Shown here: positions 1-9,170 of the stretch, one piece after another
Numbering within the stretch: the stretch's first letter is position 1
How the letters are laid out: each line of letters begins with the position of its first letter
Assembly: GCF_000379905.1 (NCBI RefSeq)
Contig: NZ_KB904041.1
Location: 102,350-166,349 of the forward strand
Length of the DNA stretch: 64,000 bases
Direction of reading: 5' to 3'
Source: Rodentibacter pneumotropicus DSM 21403
Lineage (GTDB): Bacteria > Pseudomonadota > Gammaproteobacteria > Enterobacterales > Pasteurellaceae
The notes under the pieces: generated by a model
The model's input: the letters and a program-made list of their open reading frames with translations, nothing else
The model's database searches: none
What the model was told of the DNA's origin: nothing
Position numbers and translations under genes: made by a program

Positions 1-11
1 ATCGCAGATAC

Positions 12-1034
12 CTATTTTTTATTTTTATAGCGTTTTCCTAATTCAGTGTAACGTTTCACTGCTTTACGAATTTGTCCGGATTTTGGTCGGCGGCGAGACT
101 TTGTCACATCAAGTTTGCTTTCCGTCTCCGGCGGTAATCCCACTAATTCACGCAGATAGTTCACGTTCTCAAGCGCCATTTCTTCCCATCCGCCCCGTGG
201 CAAACCTTTCATTAATTTAATATTTCCGTAACGGATACGAATCAAACGGCTGACTTGGATTCCTTGAGATTCCCATAAACGGCGTACTTCGCGATTTCGC
301 CCTTCCGTTAAAGTGACGTCATACCATTGATTCATCCCTACACCGCCTGTAAATTTAATTTCCTTAAAATTTGCCGGCCCGTCTTCAAGCTGAACACCTT
401 TGCGTAAACGTGCCAACATGGCATCGTCCACTTGCCCGAATACGCGTACGGAATATTCACGCTCCACTTCACGGCTAGGGTGCATGAGACGGTTTGCCAA
501 CTCGCCGTCTGTGGTAAATAATAATAAACCGGAAGTATTAATATCCAAGCGCCCCACCGCAATCCAACGGGCACCATTCAAGCGTGGTAAACGATCAAAT
601 ACGGTTGCACGCCCTTCCGGATCGCTACGGGTGCAAAGTTCACCTTCCGGTTTGTAATACATCAACACACGACAGATTTCTTTTTGTGCTTGTTGGAGAT
701 TAATAATGCGACCGTCAATACGCACTTTTACACCGGAATGGACATCAATGCGATCACCCAGTGTTGCCATTTTTCCATCTACACTTACCCGATTTTCCGC
801 AATCATGGCTTCAATTTCACGGCGTGATCCTTGCCCTGCTCGCGCTAAAACTTTCTGTAATTTTTCCCCTTCAACTTTCGGCTGTATTTTTTTGGGGGAA
901 GCTTTTCCTTTCGTGGGAAATTCTCGTCCCAAAATAACCGCACTTTGGGCTTCTTCGCGCTCAAAGTGCGGTCGGTTTTCGCGCTGTTTTTCACTATGTT
1001 TATAGGTGTTTTTTCTTGATTGATTGGTTTTCAT
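12..1034 (-). CDS. rluB: 23S rRNA pseudouridine(2605) synthase RluB
   Basis: Pseudouridine synthase of the RsuA/RluB family, which isomerises one uridine in helix 93 of 23S rRNA during large-subunit assembly. After a basic, disordered N-terminal tail of about 55 residues comes an S4 RNA-binding domain ([19 protein letters not shown]), then the catalytic domain with the signature [17 protein letters not shown], whose Asp is the nucleophile. The C-terminus is again very Lys/Arg rich. The start chosen is the ATG at 1034, preceded by AAAGGAAAC; the frame is open to a GTG at 1109 but that would overlap yciO. It lies 40 bases downstream of yciO on the same strand and probably shares its transcript. 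The N-terminal tail carries an inverted pair of uptake signals. Confidence 0.93.
   Translation of the reverse strand: MKTNQSRKNTYKHSEKQRENRPHFEREEAQSAVILGREFPTKGKASPKKIQPKVEGEKLQKVLARAGQGSRREIEAMIAENRVSVDGKMATLGDRIDVHSGVKVRIDGRIINLQQAQKEICRVLMYYKPEGELCTRSDPEGRATVFDRLPRLNGARWIAVGRLDINTSGLLLFTTDGELANRLMHPSREVEREYSVRVFGQVDDAMLARLRKGVQLEDGPANFKEIKFTGGVGMNQWYDVTLTEGRNREVRRLWESQGIQVSRLIRIRYGNIKLMKGLPRGGWEEMALENVNYLRELVGLPPETESKLDVTKSRRRPKSGQIRKAVKRYTELGKRYKNKK
937..972. repeat. Inverted uptake-signal pair inside rluB
   Basis: ACCGCACTTTG at 937-947 and CAAAGTGCGGT at 962-972 form an 11-base inverted repeat inside the coding sequence of the disordered RluB N-terminal tail. Pairs like this usually sit in terminators between genes in this family. 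Confidence 0.8.
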
Positions 1035-1074
1035 TTTGTTTCCTTTGTCGCTTTCACAAGCGTCTTTGTATAAA

Positions 1075-1698
1075 TTAAATAAATGGCTCTGCAGAACCGC
1101 TTCCTTCACGTAAAATAACCGGTGTGTCTTCCGTTAAATCCACTACGGTTGTAGGATCTTGTCCCAAATATCCACCATGAATAATTAAATCCACTTGGTG
1201 TTCTAAACGCTCCCGAATCTCTTCAGGATCAGATTGTGTGATATGCTCTTCCCCCGGTAACATAAGCGAGCAAGAAAGAATTGGTTCTCCCAATGCGCTT
1301 AGTAAATCTAAAGCGATTTGATTATCCGGCACCCGTAAGCCAATGGTTTTACGTTTTGATGTCATTAAGCGACGTGGTAATTCTTTCGTCGCTGTCAAAA
1401 TGAAGGTGTAACGCCCCGGTGTATTATTCTTGATTAAGCGGTAAGCAATATTGCTCACCGTTGCATAATTAGAAAGTTCGGATAAATCACGACACACCAA
1501 GGTAAAATTATGCCCCTCCGGCAATTTACGAATCGAGATAATACGATCCATCGCATATTTATCCCCGAGCATACAACCTAAGGCATAACCAGAATCTGTG
1601 GGGTACACGATCACGCCACCTTTACGCAAAATTTCTACCGCTTGATTGATTAAACGCACTTGTGGGTTTTCAGGATGAATATAAAAAAACTGGCTCAT
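1075..1698 (-). CDS. yciO: YciO-type Sua5/YrdC/YwlC family protein
   Basis: 207-residue single-domain member of the YrdC superfamily, with the phosphate/nucleotide-binding start [17 protein letters not shown] and the SxxR-like IGLRVPDN region. The family fold makes threonylcarbamoyl-AMP in the TsaC branch; the YciO branch is a paralogue whose physiological role is less clear, with a possible RNA-related function. I call YciO rather than TsaC from length and from the following rluB, the pairing I recall in Haemophilus. The start ATG at 1698 has AAGGAAAAAATT upstream. Alternative: a functional TsaC, less likely. Confidence 0.85.
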   Translation of the reverse strand: MSQFFYIHPENPQVRLINQAVEILRKGGVIVYPTDSGYALGCMLGDKYAMDRIISIRKLPEGHNFTLVCRDLSELSNYATVSNIAYRLIKNNTPGRYTFILTATKELPRRLMTSKRKTIGLRVPDNQIALDLLSALGEPILSCSLMLPGEEHITQSDPEEIRERLEHQVDLIIHGGYLGQDPTTVVDLTEDTPVILREGSGSAEPFI

Positions 1699-1762
1699 AA
1701 TTTTTTCCTTAGAATAAGGCTGAGATTATACACCTTTTAATCATTACGTTATAAAAACTTGT

Positions 1763-1802
1763 TATAAAAAACCGCACTTTGAATACATTATCAAAGTGCG
1801 GT
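1763..1802 (-). terminator. Rho-independent terminator after sucCD (uptake-signal pair)
   Basis: Inverted uptake signals at 1771-1782 and 1791-1802 form a perfect 12-base stem with an 8-base loop; read on the minus strand it is followed by a run of T. It lies just after the sucD stop. Confidence 0.88.
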
Positions 1803-1819
1803 CATTTCTCAATGCGTTT

Positions 1820-2689
1820 TTATTTTAGCAATGTTCTCAATGCCGAACCAATATCCGCTAAGCTTCTTACTGTTTTTACCCCTGCAGCTTCAAGGGCAGC
1901 AATTTTATCCTCTGCCGTCCCCTTACCGCCACTGATAATTGCCCCGGCGTGTCCCATGCGCTTGCCTTTTGGCGCGGTGACGCCAGCAATATAGCCAACC
2001 ATTGGTTTGGTGATATGAGCTTTAATATAAGCGGCAGCCTCTTCCTCTGCGGAACCGCCTATTTCTCCAATCATCACGATAGCTTCAGTTTCGGGATCAT
2101 CTTGAAAACGTTTTAAAATATCAATGAAACTTGAACCCGGAATCGGATCGCCACCGATCCCTACACAAGTGGATTGCCCAAACCCTTCATCAGTAGTTTG
2201 TTTTACGGCTTCATAAGTCAGTGTACCGGAACGGGAAACAATGCCGATTTTCCCTTTTTTATGAATATTTCCCGGCATAATACCAATTTTACATTCATCG
2301 GGTGTAATCACTCCCGGGCAGTTAGGACCAATCATGACTACACCGGTTTCATTTAATTTTTGCTTTACAGTCAGCATATCAAGTGTAGGGATACCTTCGG
2401 TGATACATACGATAAGTTGAATTCCTGCGTCAATGGCTTCTAAAATCGCATCTTTACAAAATGGAGCGGGAACATAAATCATCGTGGCTGTCGCACCGGT
2501 AGCATTAACTGCCTCGCGTACGGTATTAAATACCGGTAAACCTAAATGTGTCGTTCCCCCTTTATTTGGAGAAATGCCCCCCACTAATTTTGTACCATAG
2601 GCAATCGCTTGTTCGGAATGAAATGTTCCCTGTGCACCGGTAAAACCTTGGCAGATGACTTTGGTCTCTTTATTAATTAATATCGACAT
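1820..2689 (-). CDS. sucD: Succinyl-CoA ligase [ADP-forming] alpha subunit
   Basis: Alpha subunit of succinyl-CoA synthetase, converting succinyl-CoA to succinate with substrate-level phosphorylation in the TCA cycle. The N-terminal CoA-binding Rossmann domain shows the [14 protein letters not shown] motif. The active-site His that carries the phosphate lies in [17 protein letters not shown] near residue 246. At 289 residues it has the usual family length. It starts 2 bases after the sucC stop, so the two are translationally linked, matching the 1:1 alpha-beta complex. Confidence 0.97.
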   Translation of the reverse strand: MSILINKETKVICQGFTGAQGTFHSEQAIAYGTKLVGGISPNKGGTTHLGLPVFNTVREAVNATGATATMIYVPAPFCKDAILEAIDAGIQLIVCITEGIPTLDMLTVKQKLNETGVVMIGPNCPGVITPDECKIGIMPGNIHKKGKIGIVSRSGTLTYEAVKQTTDEGFGQSTCVGIGGDPIPGSSFIDILKRFQDDPETEAIVMIGEIGGSAEEEAAAYIKAHITKPMVGYIAGVTAPKGKRMGHAGAIISGGKGTAEDKIAALEAAGVKTVRSLADIGSALRTLLK

Positions 2690-2691
2690 AA

Positions 2692-3858
2692 TTATTCTCC
2701 TTTCGCTGCATTCACCACTGCTTGTGCGGCTTCTTGCAAACTGTTGGCGGCAATTAAATTTACCCCGCTTTCCGATAAAATTCTACGCCCTAATTCAACG
2801 TTTGTGCCTTCTAAACGCACTACAACCGGAACCTTGATCCCGACTTCACGGATAGCGGCAATAACACCTTCGGCAATTAAATCACAACGAACAATCCCTC
2901 CGAAAATATTGACCAAAATGGCTTTGACTCCTTTATCGGTCAAAATAATTTTGAAGGCTTCAGTAACACGTTCTTTTGTCGCACCGCCTCCGACATCAAG
3001 GAAATTGGCCGGCTCACCACCGTAAAGTTTAACAATATCCATTGTTCCCATGGCAAGCCCCGCGCCATTTACCATACAACCAATATTGCCTTCCAGTGCC
3101 ACATAATTTAATTGGTGCTTTTCTGCTTCTGCTTCACGTAAATCACTTTGGCTTAAATCTCGCAGAGCAAGCAAATCTTTATGACGAAACAGAGCATTAT
3201 CATCAATAGACATTTTGGCATCCAAGCAAACTAAATTTCCTTGTGATGTAATCACAAGCGGATTGACTTCCAAAAGAGAAAGATCTTTTTCAACAAATAA
3301 TTTTGCTAATTGTACAAATGCGTGGGTAAACTGTTTATTTTGCTCCCCATTTAAACCTAACTTAAACGCCAATTCTCTCCCCTGGTACGGCATACCGCCA
3401 AACAATGGATCAATCTCAACCTTATGAATTAAATGAGGGGTTTCCCGTGCGACATCTTCTATATTCATACCTCCGGCAGAAGATGCCATAAAGATAATTT
3501 GCTGTGATGAACGATCGATTACTGCGCCAAGATAAAGTTCTTGCTCAATATCACAAGTTTCTTCAATATAGATGCTATTTACCGGCTGACCTTGCTTATC
3601 GGTTTGGAAAGTGACCAAACGATTTCCCAACCACTTATGAGCAAAAGCCCGTACTTCTTCCGCATTATTTACCAGTTTTACTCCTCCGGCTTTACCACGC
3701 CCTCCCGCATGGACTTGGCATTTTGCGATCCAACGATCACCGTTAAGTTGGAAAAGAGCCATAGCTGCCTCATCAGCAGAATGACAAATAATCCCTTCAC
3801 TTATCGGTAAGTCATATTCTTTAAAAAGCTGTTTTGCTTGATATTCATGTAAATTCAT
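2692..3858 (-). CDS. sucC: Succinyl-CoA ligase beta subunit
   Basis: Beta subunit of succinyl-CoA synthetase. It begins [15 protein letters not shown], has an ATP-grasp fold with [11 protein letters not shown], and ends in the ligase domain with the phosphate-accepting loop [11 protein letters not shown] and [11 protein letters not shown]. Length 388 residues, as in the E. coli protein. It is first in a two-gene sucCD unit. An uptake-signal hairpin separates it from sucAB, so sucCD probably has its own promoter in 3859-3925. Confidence 0.97.
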   Translation of the reverse strand: MNLHEYQAKQLFKEYDLPISEGIICHSADEAAMALFQLNGDRWIAKCQVHAGGRGKAGGVKLVNNAEEVRAFAHKWLGNRLVTFQTDKQGQPVNSIYIEETCDIEQELYLGAVIDRSSQQIIFMASSAGGMNIEDVARETPHLIHKVEIDPLFGGMPYQGRELAFKLGLNGEQNKQFTHAFVQLAKLFVEKDLSLLEVNPLVITSQGNLVCLDAKMSIDDNALFRHKDLLALRDLSQSDLREAEAEKHQLNYVALEGNIGCMVNGAGLAMGTMDIVKLYGGEPANFLDVGGGATKERVTEAFKIILTDKGVKAILVNIFGGIVRCDLIAEGVIAAIREVGIKVPVVVRLEGTNVELGRRILSESGVNLIAANSLQEAAQAVVNAAKGE

Positions 3859-3919
3859 AGGGTTACCTGCATTTTCTCGTTATTTATAAGATAGTGTAAC
3901 GTGTTGCCTTTTCATAGAA

Positions 3920-3951
3920 AAATAAAAGTGCGATCAAAATTCACCGCACTT
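3920..3951 (-). terminator. Terminator after sucAB (imperfect uptake-signal pair)
   Basis: AAGTGCGAT at 3926-3934 and ACCGCACTT at 3943-3951 form a hairpin with one weak pair; on the minus strand it is followed by TTATTTTTC. It lies between sucB and sucC. Confidence 0.7.
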
Positions 3952-3956
3952 CTTTT

Positions 3957-5186
3957 CTAAATTTCCAATAATAATCTTGTTGGATCTTCCAATAATTCTT
4001 TAATAGCGACAAGGAAGCCAACGGATTCTCTACCGTCAATTAAACGGTGATCATAAGACAATGCCAAATACATCATTGGTCGAATGACAACTTCTCCATT
4101 CAATGCAATTGGACGTTCTTTAATGGCATGCATACCAAGAATCGCACTTTGTGGCGGGTTAATGATTGGAGTGGACATGAGTGAGCCGAATACACCGCCA
4201 TTAGTAATAGTGAAATTACCACCGGTTAAATCTTCCACTGTCAATTTGCCATCGCGACCCTTTTCCGCCAATGCTTTAATTTGTTTTTCAATTTCTGCCA
4301 TACTCAGTTTATCGCAGTCGCGTAATACCGGCGTAACCAAGCCACGAGGAGTAGAAACAGCGATACTGACATCAAAGTAATTATGGTAAACAATATCATC
4401 ACCATCAATGGAAGCATTGACTTCAGGATAACGTTTCAACGCTTCAACTACAGCTTTAATATAGAACGACATAAAACCTAGACGCACGCCATGTTGTTTT
4501 TCAAATTTTTCACCATAAGCTTTACGCAGACCCATTATCGGTTGCATATCTACTTCATTAAATGTGGTGAGCATTGCCGTGCTGTTTTTGGCTTCAAGTA
4601 AACGTTCCGCAATACGTTTACGTAAACGAGTCATTGGCACACGTTTTTCGGAACGGGACTGATATGCCACAGTGCTAATAGTGTTTTGCTCTGTTGCAAC
4701 TTGCTGTTTTGCTTTTTGTGCATCTCTTTTTGCGATTTCACGTTCAATATCTTCACGGGTTAATCGACCACCCACACCGGAACCTTGAATTTGAGCAGCA
4801 TCAAGCTCATGTTCTGCTAACAACCGTCTGATTGCAGGCCCATGATCATCGGCATTATGATGACTATTTTCAATAGCTGAATGATGGCGATCTGCCGGTG
4901 TCGGCTCATTTGATTCATTGAGCGTTGCCTTACTAATATCGCCCGCTTGAGCTTTGGAAAGTTTACCGAGCAATTGCTTGCTGACTACGGTTGCCCCTTC
5001 GGTTTCTAAAATTTCTGTAATCACACCATCGGACTGAGCCGGTACTTCTAACACGACTTTATCCGTTTCGATTTCAACTAACACTTCGTCACGTTTTACT
5101 GCATCCCCTACTTTTTTATGCCATGTTGCCACGGTGGCATCCGCAACGGATTCGGGTAAATCTGGAACAAGAACTTCGATTGTCAT
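3957..5186 (-). CDS. sucB: 2-oxoglutarate dehydrogenase E2, dihydrolipoyl succinyltransferase
   Basis: E2 core of the 2-oxoglutarate dehydrogenase complex, transferring the succinyl group from E1 to CoA. Domains in order: one lipoyl domain (lipoylated Lys in [13 protein letters not shown], about residue 43), a flexible linker, an E3/E1-binding domain ([20 protein letters not shown], about 110-145), and the C-terminal acyltransferase domain with the catalytic [10 protein letters not shown] near the end. The ATG at 5186 is chosen because AAAGGA lies upstream; the frame opens further to 5216 but gives an atypical MRKNSKG extension. 409 residues. It follows sucA. Confidence 0.96.
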   Translation of the reverse strand: MTIEVLVPDLPESVADATVATWHKKVGDAVKRDEVLVEIETDKVVLEVPAQSDGVITEILETEGATVVSKQLLGKLSKAQAGDISKATLNESNEPTPADRHHSAIENSHHNADDHGPAIRRLLAEHELDAAQIQGSGVGGRLTREDIEREIAKRDAQKAKQQVATEQNTISTVAYQSRSEKRVPMTRLRKRIAERLLEAKNSTAMLTTFNEVDMQPIMGLRKAYGEKFEKQHGVRLGFMSFYIKAVVEALKRYPEVNASIDGDDIVYHNYFDVSIAVSTPRGLVTPVLRDCDKLSMAEIEKQIKALAEKGRDGKLTVEDLTGGNFTITNGGVFGSLMSTPIINPPQSAILGMHAIKERPIALNGEVVIRPMMYLALSYDHRLIDGRESVGFLVAIKELLEDPTRLLLEI

Positions 5187-5251
5187 GGTCGTTTTTCCTT
5201 TACTATTTTTTCTCATGTGGGTTTTAGCCCACCATTTTGGTTACTCTTATT

Positions 5252-5267
5252 AGTGGATTATTCCACT
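5252..5267. repeat. Small hairpin between sucA and sucB
   Basis: AGTGGA, loop TTAT, TCCACT: a perfect 6-base stem in the sucA-sucB gap. There is no T run after it, so it is more likely an RNA-processing or stability hairpin than a terminator. Confidence 0.45.
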
Positions 5268-5297
5268 CATGAAAACATGCAAATTTTGCACCGCACT

Positions 5298-8105
5298 TTA
5301 CAATGTCAATGCCTCTTCAACCAATTGTTTTTGCTGTTTAACATGTAATGACATATATCCAACAGCCGGTGAAGCCGAAGCCGGACGCCCTGCATATTTC
5401 AGTTTAATATCCTCAGGAATGGAACTTTCAAAATTATGTTTGCAGCTATACCACGCCCCCTGATTAAGGGGTTCTTCTTGACACCATACATAATCTTTTA
5501 CATGGGCATAAGGTTCAAGGGCTTTTTTCATATCTTCATGCGGATAAGGATAAAGTTGTTCGATTCGGATAATTGCTACATCAGTTTGATTATTGGCTCG
5601 ACGCTGTTCCAGCAAATCGTAATAGACTTTTCCTGAACACATCACAATACGTTTAACCCCTTTCGGATCTAGTTCGTCCATTTCACCAATTACCGTTTGG
5701 AATGAACCATTAACAAGTTCATCTAAACTTGATACGGCTAACGGGTGGCGCAATAAAGATTTTGGTGAAATCCCAATTAACGGACGACGCATTTTACGCA
5801 AAGCTTGACGACGTAACATATGATAAACCTGTGCCGGTGTAGAAGGGATACAAACCTGCATATTTTGCTCTGCACAAAGTTGCAGATAACGTTCTAAACG
5901 AGCGGAAGAATGTTCCGGTCCTTGACCTTCATACCCATGCGGTAACAACATCACCAAACCGCACATTCTGTTCCATTTTTGTTCTCCCGAACTGATAAAT
6001 TGATCAATCACGATTTGTGCACCATTAGCAAAATCACCAAATTGCGCTTCCCAAATCGTTAGGGTTTTCGGATCGGTGGTTGCATAACCATATTCAAAAG
6101 CAAGTACTGATTCTTCAGATAGCACCGAATCCCACACTTCAAAACGCCCCTGGTTGGCATGCAAATGTGTGAGCGGTACATAGCCTGTTCCATCATTTTG
6201 GTTATGTACTACAGCGTGACGATGGAAGAACGTCCCCCTTCCCGCATCTTCTCCTGATAAGCGAACGTTTACCCCCTCATCAAGTAAAGTTGCATATGCC
6301 ATAGTTTCAGCCATTCCCCAGTCAAGCAATTTTTCGCCCTGATACATGGCTTTGCGATCATTATAAATTTTTTCAACACGCGGGTGTGCACGTAAACTTT
6401 CCGGATATTCACATACACGTTTTGCCAGCGTGATAAAACGATCTTGCGGGAATTTACTTTCATAAGGCGATGTCCAGTCATAATTAAGATATTGCAACCA
6501 ATCCATTTTCGCCGTATCCATTTCACGCCATTCTGCCACTACACGTTCGCCATTATCTAGACTGTCACGATATAAATTCATCATTTCAATGACTTGTTCT
6601 TCAGTAATCACACCTTCTTTTACTAAACGAGCAGCATAGACCTCACGTGGTGTCGGATGTTTCTTAATGATGCTGTACATCATTGGTTGTGTAGCCAAAG
6701 GTTCGTCGGCTTCATTATGTCCATGACGACGATAAGAAATCAAATCAATGAAAATATCCCGTTTGAATAAACTGCGATATTCCACTGCCATACGGGCAAC
6801 AAAAGCAACAGCTTCCGGATCATCACCATTGACGTGAATTATCGGCGCTTGGATCATTTTTGCAATATCAGTGCAATATTCTGTGGAACGAGTGTCATTT
6901 GGATTAGATGTGGTAAAACCGATTTGGTTATTGATCACGATGCGAATAGTGCCACCTACCGTATAACCACGGGCATTCGACATATTTAAGGTTTCTTGTA
7001 CAACACCTTGCCCCGCTACCGCTGAATCACCATGCACCGTCACGGCTAACACTTGTGAACGTTCTGCATCATTTTTCTTAGTTTGGCGTGAACGTACAGC
7101 GCCTATCACCACAGGGCTAACAATTTCTAAATGAGACGGGTTGAAAGCGAGAGTTAAATGAACATGCTTTTCACCGACAGCAAAATCGGATGAAAATCCC
7201 TGATGGTATTTAACGTCACCGGTACGGTCGCCCGAATGTTTACCTGCAAACTCATCAAAGAGATCCTTCGGTTTTTTACCCAGCACATTCACCAGCATAT
7301 TTAAACGCCCTCGGTGTGCCATCCCCATCATTACATCTTTCACACCTTGTTTGCTGGCGTGGCGAATAATTTCTTTCATTAACGGGATAAAAGCATCACT
7401 TCCCTCTAAAGAGAAACGTTTTGCCCCTGGAAATTTCGCACCAAGATAACGTTCCAATCCATCAGCAGCGGTTAATTCATTAAGAAAATTCTTTTTTTCT
7501 TCATGGGTAAAGAGCGGTTGATTTAAGCGGCCTTCCAATTTATTTTGAAGCCACATTTTTTGTTCCATATCCTGCACGTGCATAAATTCTAAACCGATAG
7601 AACCACAATAGGTTTCTTTAAGCATATTATTTAAATCGGCAAGTGTAATGGTATCGCGTTGATAAACATAGTGGTTAATATTGAAGGTTTCATTGAGATC
7701 TTGTTCGGTAAAGCCGTGATAACGGTAATCTAGCTCCGGCACACTGGAAACCTTCCAACGATAATAGTTCAGAGGATCAAGTTTCGCCTCCAAATGACCT
7801 CGGAACCGGTAGGCGTTAATGAACTGTAATATTTTCACTAATTTTGCACTTGCTTCCGGATCAATAACAGTGACGGTTTCCGAGTTATTTTCCCGAGCTA
7901 AACGGCGAAAATAATCACGCACCGGCGAATGCGGTTGCTCAACAGCAGTTGATTTCGGTAAAGAATCAAAGGTGGTTTTCCAGCTATTATCAATAGAATT
8001 CGGATCGTCTAAATAACGTTCATATAATTCTTCGATATAGGCTTGGTTTGCGCCACCGAATGCGGTTGTTGCCAACCATTCATCAAAAGCCTTATTTGGT
8101 TGCAT
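5298..8105 (-). CDS. sucA: 2-oxoglutarate dehydrogenase E1 component
   Basis: Thiamine-diphosphate-dependent E1 that decarboxylates 2-oxoglutarate and succinylates the E2 lipoyl group. Visible features: N-terminal E2-binding segment, GMAHRGRLNMLVNVLGK and VHGDSAVAGQGVVQET in the cofactor region, and a transketolase-like C-terminal half with FEYGYATTDP. The upstream GTG at 8111 overlaps the likely ribosome binding site (GAGG), so the ATG at 8105 is chosen, giving 935 residues, close to the E. coli length. It is the first gene of sucAB. A TATAAT box and a CRP-like site lie upstream. Confidence 0.97.
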   Translation of the reverse strand: MQPNKAFDEWLATTAFGGANQAYIEELYERYLDDPNSIDNSWKTTFDSLPKSTAVEQPHSPVRDYFRRLARENNSETVTVIDPEASAKLVKILQFINAYRFRGHLEAKLDPLNYYRWKVSSVPELDYRYHGFTEQDLNETFNINHYVYQRDTITLADLNNMLKETYCGSIGLEFMHVQDMEQKMWLQNKLEGRLNQPLFTHEEKKNFLNELTAADGLERYLGAKFPGAKRFSLEGSDAFIPLMKEIIRHASKQGVKDVMMGMAHRGRLNMLVNVLGKKPKDLFDEFAGKHSGDRTGDVKYHQGFSSDFAVGEKHVHLTLAFNPSHLEIVSPVVIGAVRSRQTKKNDAERSQVLAVTVHGDSAVAGQGVVQETLNMSNARGYTVGGTIRIVINNQIGFTTSNPNDTRSTEYCTDIAKMIQAPIIHVNGDDPEAVAFVARMAVEYRSLFKRDIFIDLISYRRHGHNEADEPLATQPMMYSIIKKHPTPREVYAARLVKEGVITEEQVIEMMNLYRDSLDNGERVVAEWREMDTAKMDWLQYLNYDWTSPYESKFPQDRFITLAKRVCEYPESLRAHPRVEKIYNDRKAMYQGEKLLDWGMAETMAYATLLDEGVNVRLSGEDAGRGTFFHRHAVVHNQNDGTGYVPLTHLHANQGRFEVWDSVLSEESVLAFEYGYATTDPKTLTIWEAQFGDFANGAQIVIDQFISSGEQKWNRMCGLVMLLPHGYEGQGPEHSSARLERYLQLCAEQNMQVCIPSTPAQVYHMLRRQALRKMRRPLIGISPKSLLRHPLAVSSLDELVNGSFQTVIGEMDELDPKGVKRIVMCSGKVYYDLLEQRRANNQTDVAIIRIEQLYPYPHEDMKKALEPYAHVKDYVWCQEEPLNQGAWYSCKHNFESSIPEDIKLKYAGRPASASPAVGYMSLHVKQQKQLVEEALTL

Positions 8106-8137
8106 ATTCACCTCAAATAATATGATCTATTAAGTTC

Positions 8138-8216
8138 GCTGCCCATTATACATAGGATTGAATTAGAAAAATGCCTCATTTACAAGTTTGTTGCAAATTT
8201 GTGATCTAGCTCAACA
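8138..8216 (-). promoter_or_regulatory. sucA promoter with CRP-like site
   Basis: On the minus strand a perfect TATAAT lies at 8150-8145, predicting a start near 8138. The CRP-like box TGTGATCTAGCTCAAC at 8201-8216 is centred about 70.5 bases upstream, the class I activator position. The first half-site is perfect and the second is degenerate. Confidence 0.6.
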
Positions 8217-8227
8217 ATATTTTTAAC

Positions 8228-8262
8228 TTAAAACAAAAAGCCCGACAAATTTGCCGGGCTTT
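8228..8262 (-). terminator. Terminator after the ComEA-like gene
   Basis: AGCCCGAC...TTGCCGGGCT (about 8239-8260) forms a GC-rich hairpin; on the minus strand it is followed by TTTTTGTTTT. Confidence 0.8.
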
Positions 8263-8291
8263 AGAAAGAGCAGTCGATATTGACCTTGTTT

Positions 8292-8861
8292 TTAGAAAGT
8301 TAGATAAGGTGCAATTTTTTCAATGGTTGTCTCCCCTAAACCATCAATTTTTGATAATTCCGCCACATTTTTGATTTTGCCCATCTTATTACGATAATCA
8401 ACGATCGCTTGCGCCTTTTTCTCACCAATGCCGGAAAGTTTTTGTAAGGTTTCAGCATCCGCTTTATTAATATTTACTTTGGCTCTTGAGGCAATTTTTT
8501 CTTTTTCTGTTTTAACCTGCTCTTTCGCTGAATTAAATTTCTCAGAGGCTTTATCTTTTATTGATGAAGTCTCTGATGATTTCATTGATTTAGCTTTTTC
8601 TTTCGCTATATCCATTTTTTCTTTTGTCGCTTCTTTTGCAGACTTCACTGCATCTTTAGATTTTTCTTTTGTCGTAACTACCTTTTCTTTCAGACTATTT
8701 TTATCTGCGATAACATTTTCTTTTTGATTTTGAATCATTGAATTTACATTGGTTACGGCTTCTTTTTTAAAAGTAGTCACCGTACTTTCATTTGCAAATG
8801 CCGCCCCGGAAACAGCCATAGTAAGTGCGGTCAAAGTTAATAAAGATTTTAAAGATTTCAT
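8292..8861 (-). CDS. Enlarged ComEA-like helix-hairpin-helix DNA-binding protein
   Basis: Predicted secreted DNA-binding protein of natural competence. Residues 1-23 are a clear signal peptide (hydrophobic core, AFA cleavage). Residues about 24-125 are a charged, low-complexity stretch dominated by Lys, Glu, Ala and Ser with helical heptad-like repeats such as KEKSKDAVKSAKEATKEK. The last 65 residues hold two helix-hairpin-helix motifs (LQKLSGIGEKKAQAIVDY and LSKIDGLGETTIEKI), as in ComEA, which binds incoming DNA in the periplasm. The H. influenzae homologue, as I recall, is near 112 residues, so the middle region is an expansion. AGGAG precedes the ATG. The role in competence is inferred. 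Confidence 0.85.
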   Translation of the reverse strand: MKSLKSLLTLTALTMAVSGAAFANESTVTTFKKEAVTNVNSMIQNQKENVIADKNSLKEKVVTTKEKSKDAVKSAKEATKEKMDIAKEKAKSMKSSETSSIKDKASEKFNSAKEQVKTEKEKIASRAKVNINKADAETLQKLSGIGEKKAQAIVDYRNKMGKIKNVAELSKIDGLGETTIEKIAPYLTF

Positions 8862-8950
8862 AAAAAACTCCTATAAATAATGATTTTGTCAAGGGACGAT
8901 ACGTAAGATTCTCATTTAGAAAATTAGTTCAATTCTATTGTATTTATAAT

Positions 8951-8976
8951 AAAAAAAGTGCCTCAAAAGAGGCACT
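8951..8976 (-). terminator. Strong terminator of the small RNA candidate
   Basis: AGTGCCTC, loop AAAA, GAGGCACT on the plus strand; on the minus strand the stem is followed by TTTTTTT. Confidence 0.85.
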
Positions 8977-9046
8977 ACTCGGAAAGCAAAATAGATGTCG
9001 GCTATTTAGGATAGCACTTGTTTTTAGTGAGGCTAGGTTACTCTTA
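8951..9046 (-). ncRNA. Candidate CRP-controlled small RNA
   Basis: A self-contained minus-strand unit between the mdh terminator and the ComEA-like gene. A CRP site lies at 9081-9096 and a -10-like TAACTA at 9058-9053, predicting a start near 9046. The transcript of about 96 nt contains an internal hairpin (GCTAT/ATAGC, 9001-9015) and ends in a perfect 8-base stem with a 4-base loop (8957-8976) followed by seven T. No ATG occurs in it. The region between the hairpins is single-stranded and pyrimidine-rich, as in Hfq-type base-pairing RNAs. I cannot match it to a named family; Spot 42 is the obvious CRP-linked comparison. It could alternatively be a prematurely terminated leader of the downstream gene. 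Confidence 0.6.
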
Positions 9047-9080
9047 TCAAGATAGTTATGCAAATACCTGTTTTCAAATT

Positions 9081-9096
9081 TGTGAACTAAGTCACG
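9081..9096 (-). promoter_or_regulatory. CRP binding site upstream of the small RNA candidate
   Basis: TGTGA-N6-TCACG matches nine of ten conserved positions of the CRP consensus. It lies downstream of the mdh terminator and is centred about 42.5 bases before the predicted small RNA start, close to the class II activator position. Confidence 0.7.
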
Positions 9097-9123
9097 GTTT
9101 TTCTTAATTTTTTTGTTTTTTAT

Positions 9124-9149
9124 AAAAAAAGCGTCTATTATTTAGACGC
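9124..9149 (-). terminator. mdh terminator
   Basis: GCGTCTA, loop TTATT, TAGACGC at 9131-9149; on the minus strand it is followed by seven T. Confidence 0.88.
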
Positions 9150-9170
9150 CTTTTCTCCAAAGATTTAGAA

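Noticed and set aside
1771..1802. Inverted uptake-signal pairs as mobile elements
   Set aside because: They are paired DNA uptake signals acting as terminators, a well-known feature of this family.
8862..8940. CRP-S (Sxy-dependent) competence site before the ComEA-like gene
   Set aside because: I searched for a TTTTGCGATC-type palindrome and found only a weak partial resemblance (TTTTGTC ... CGATACG).
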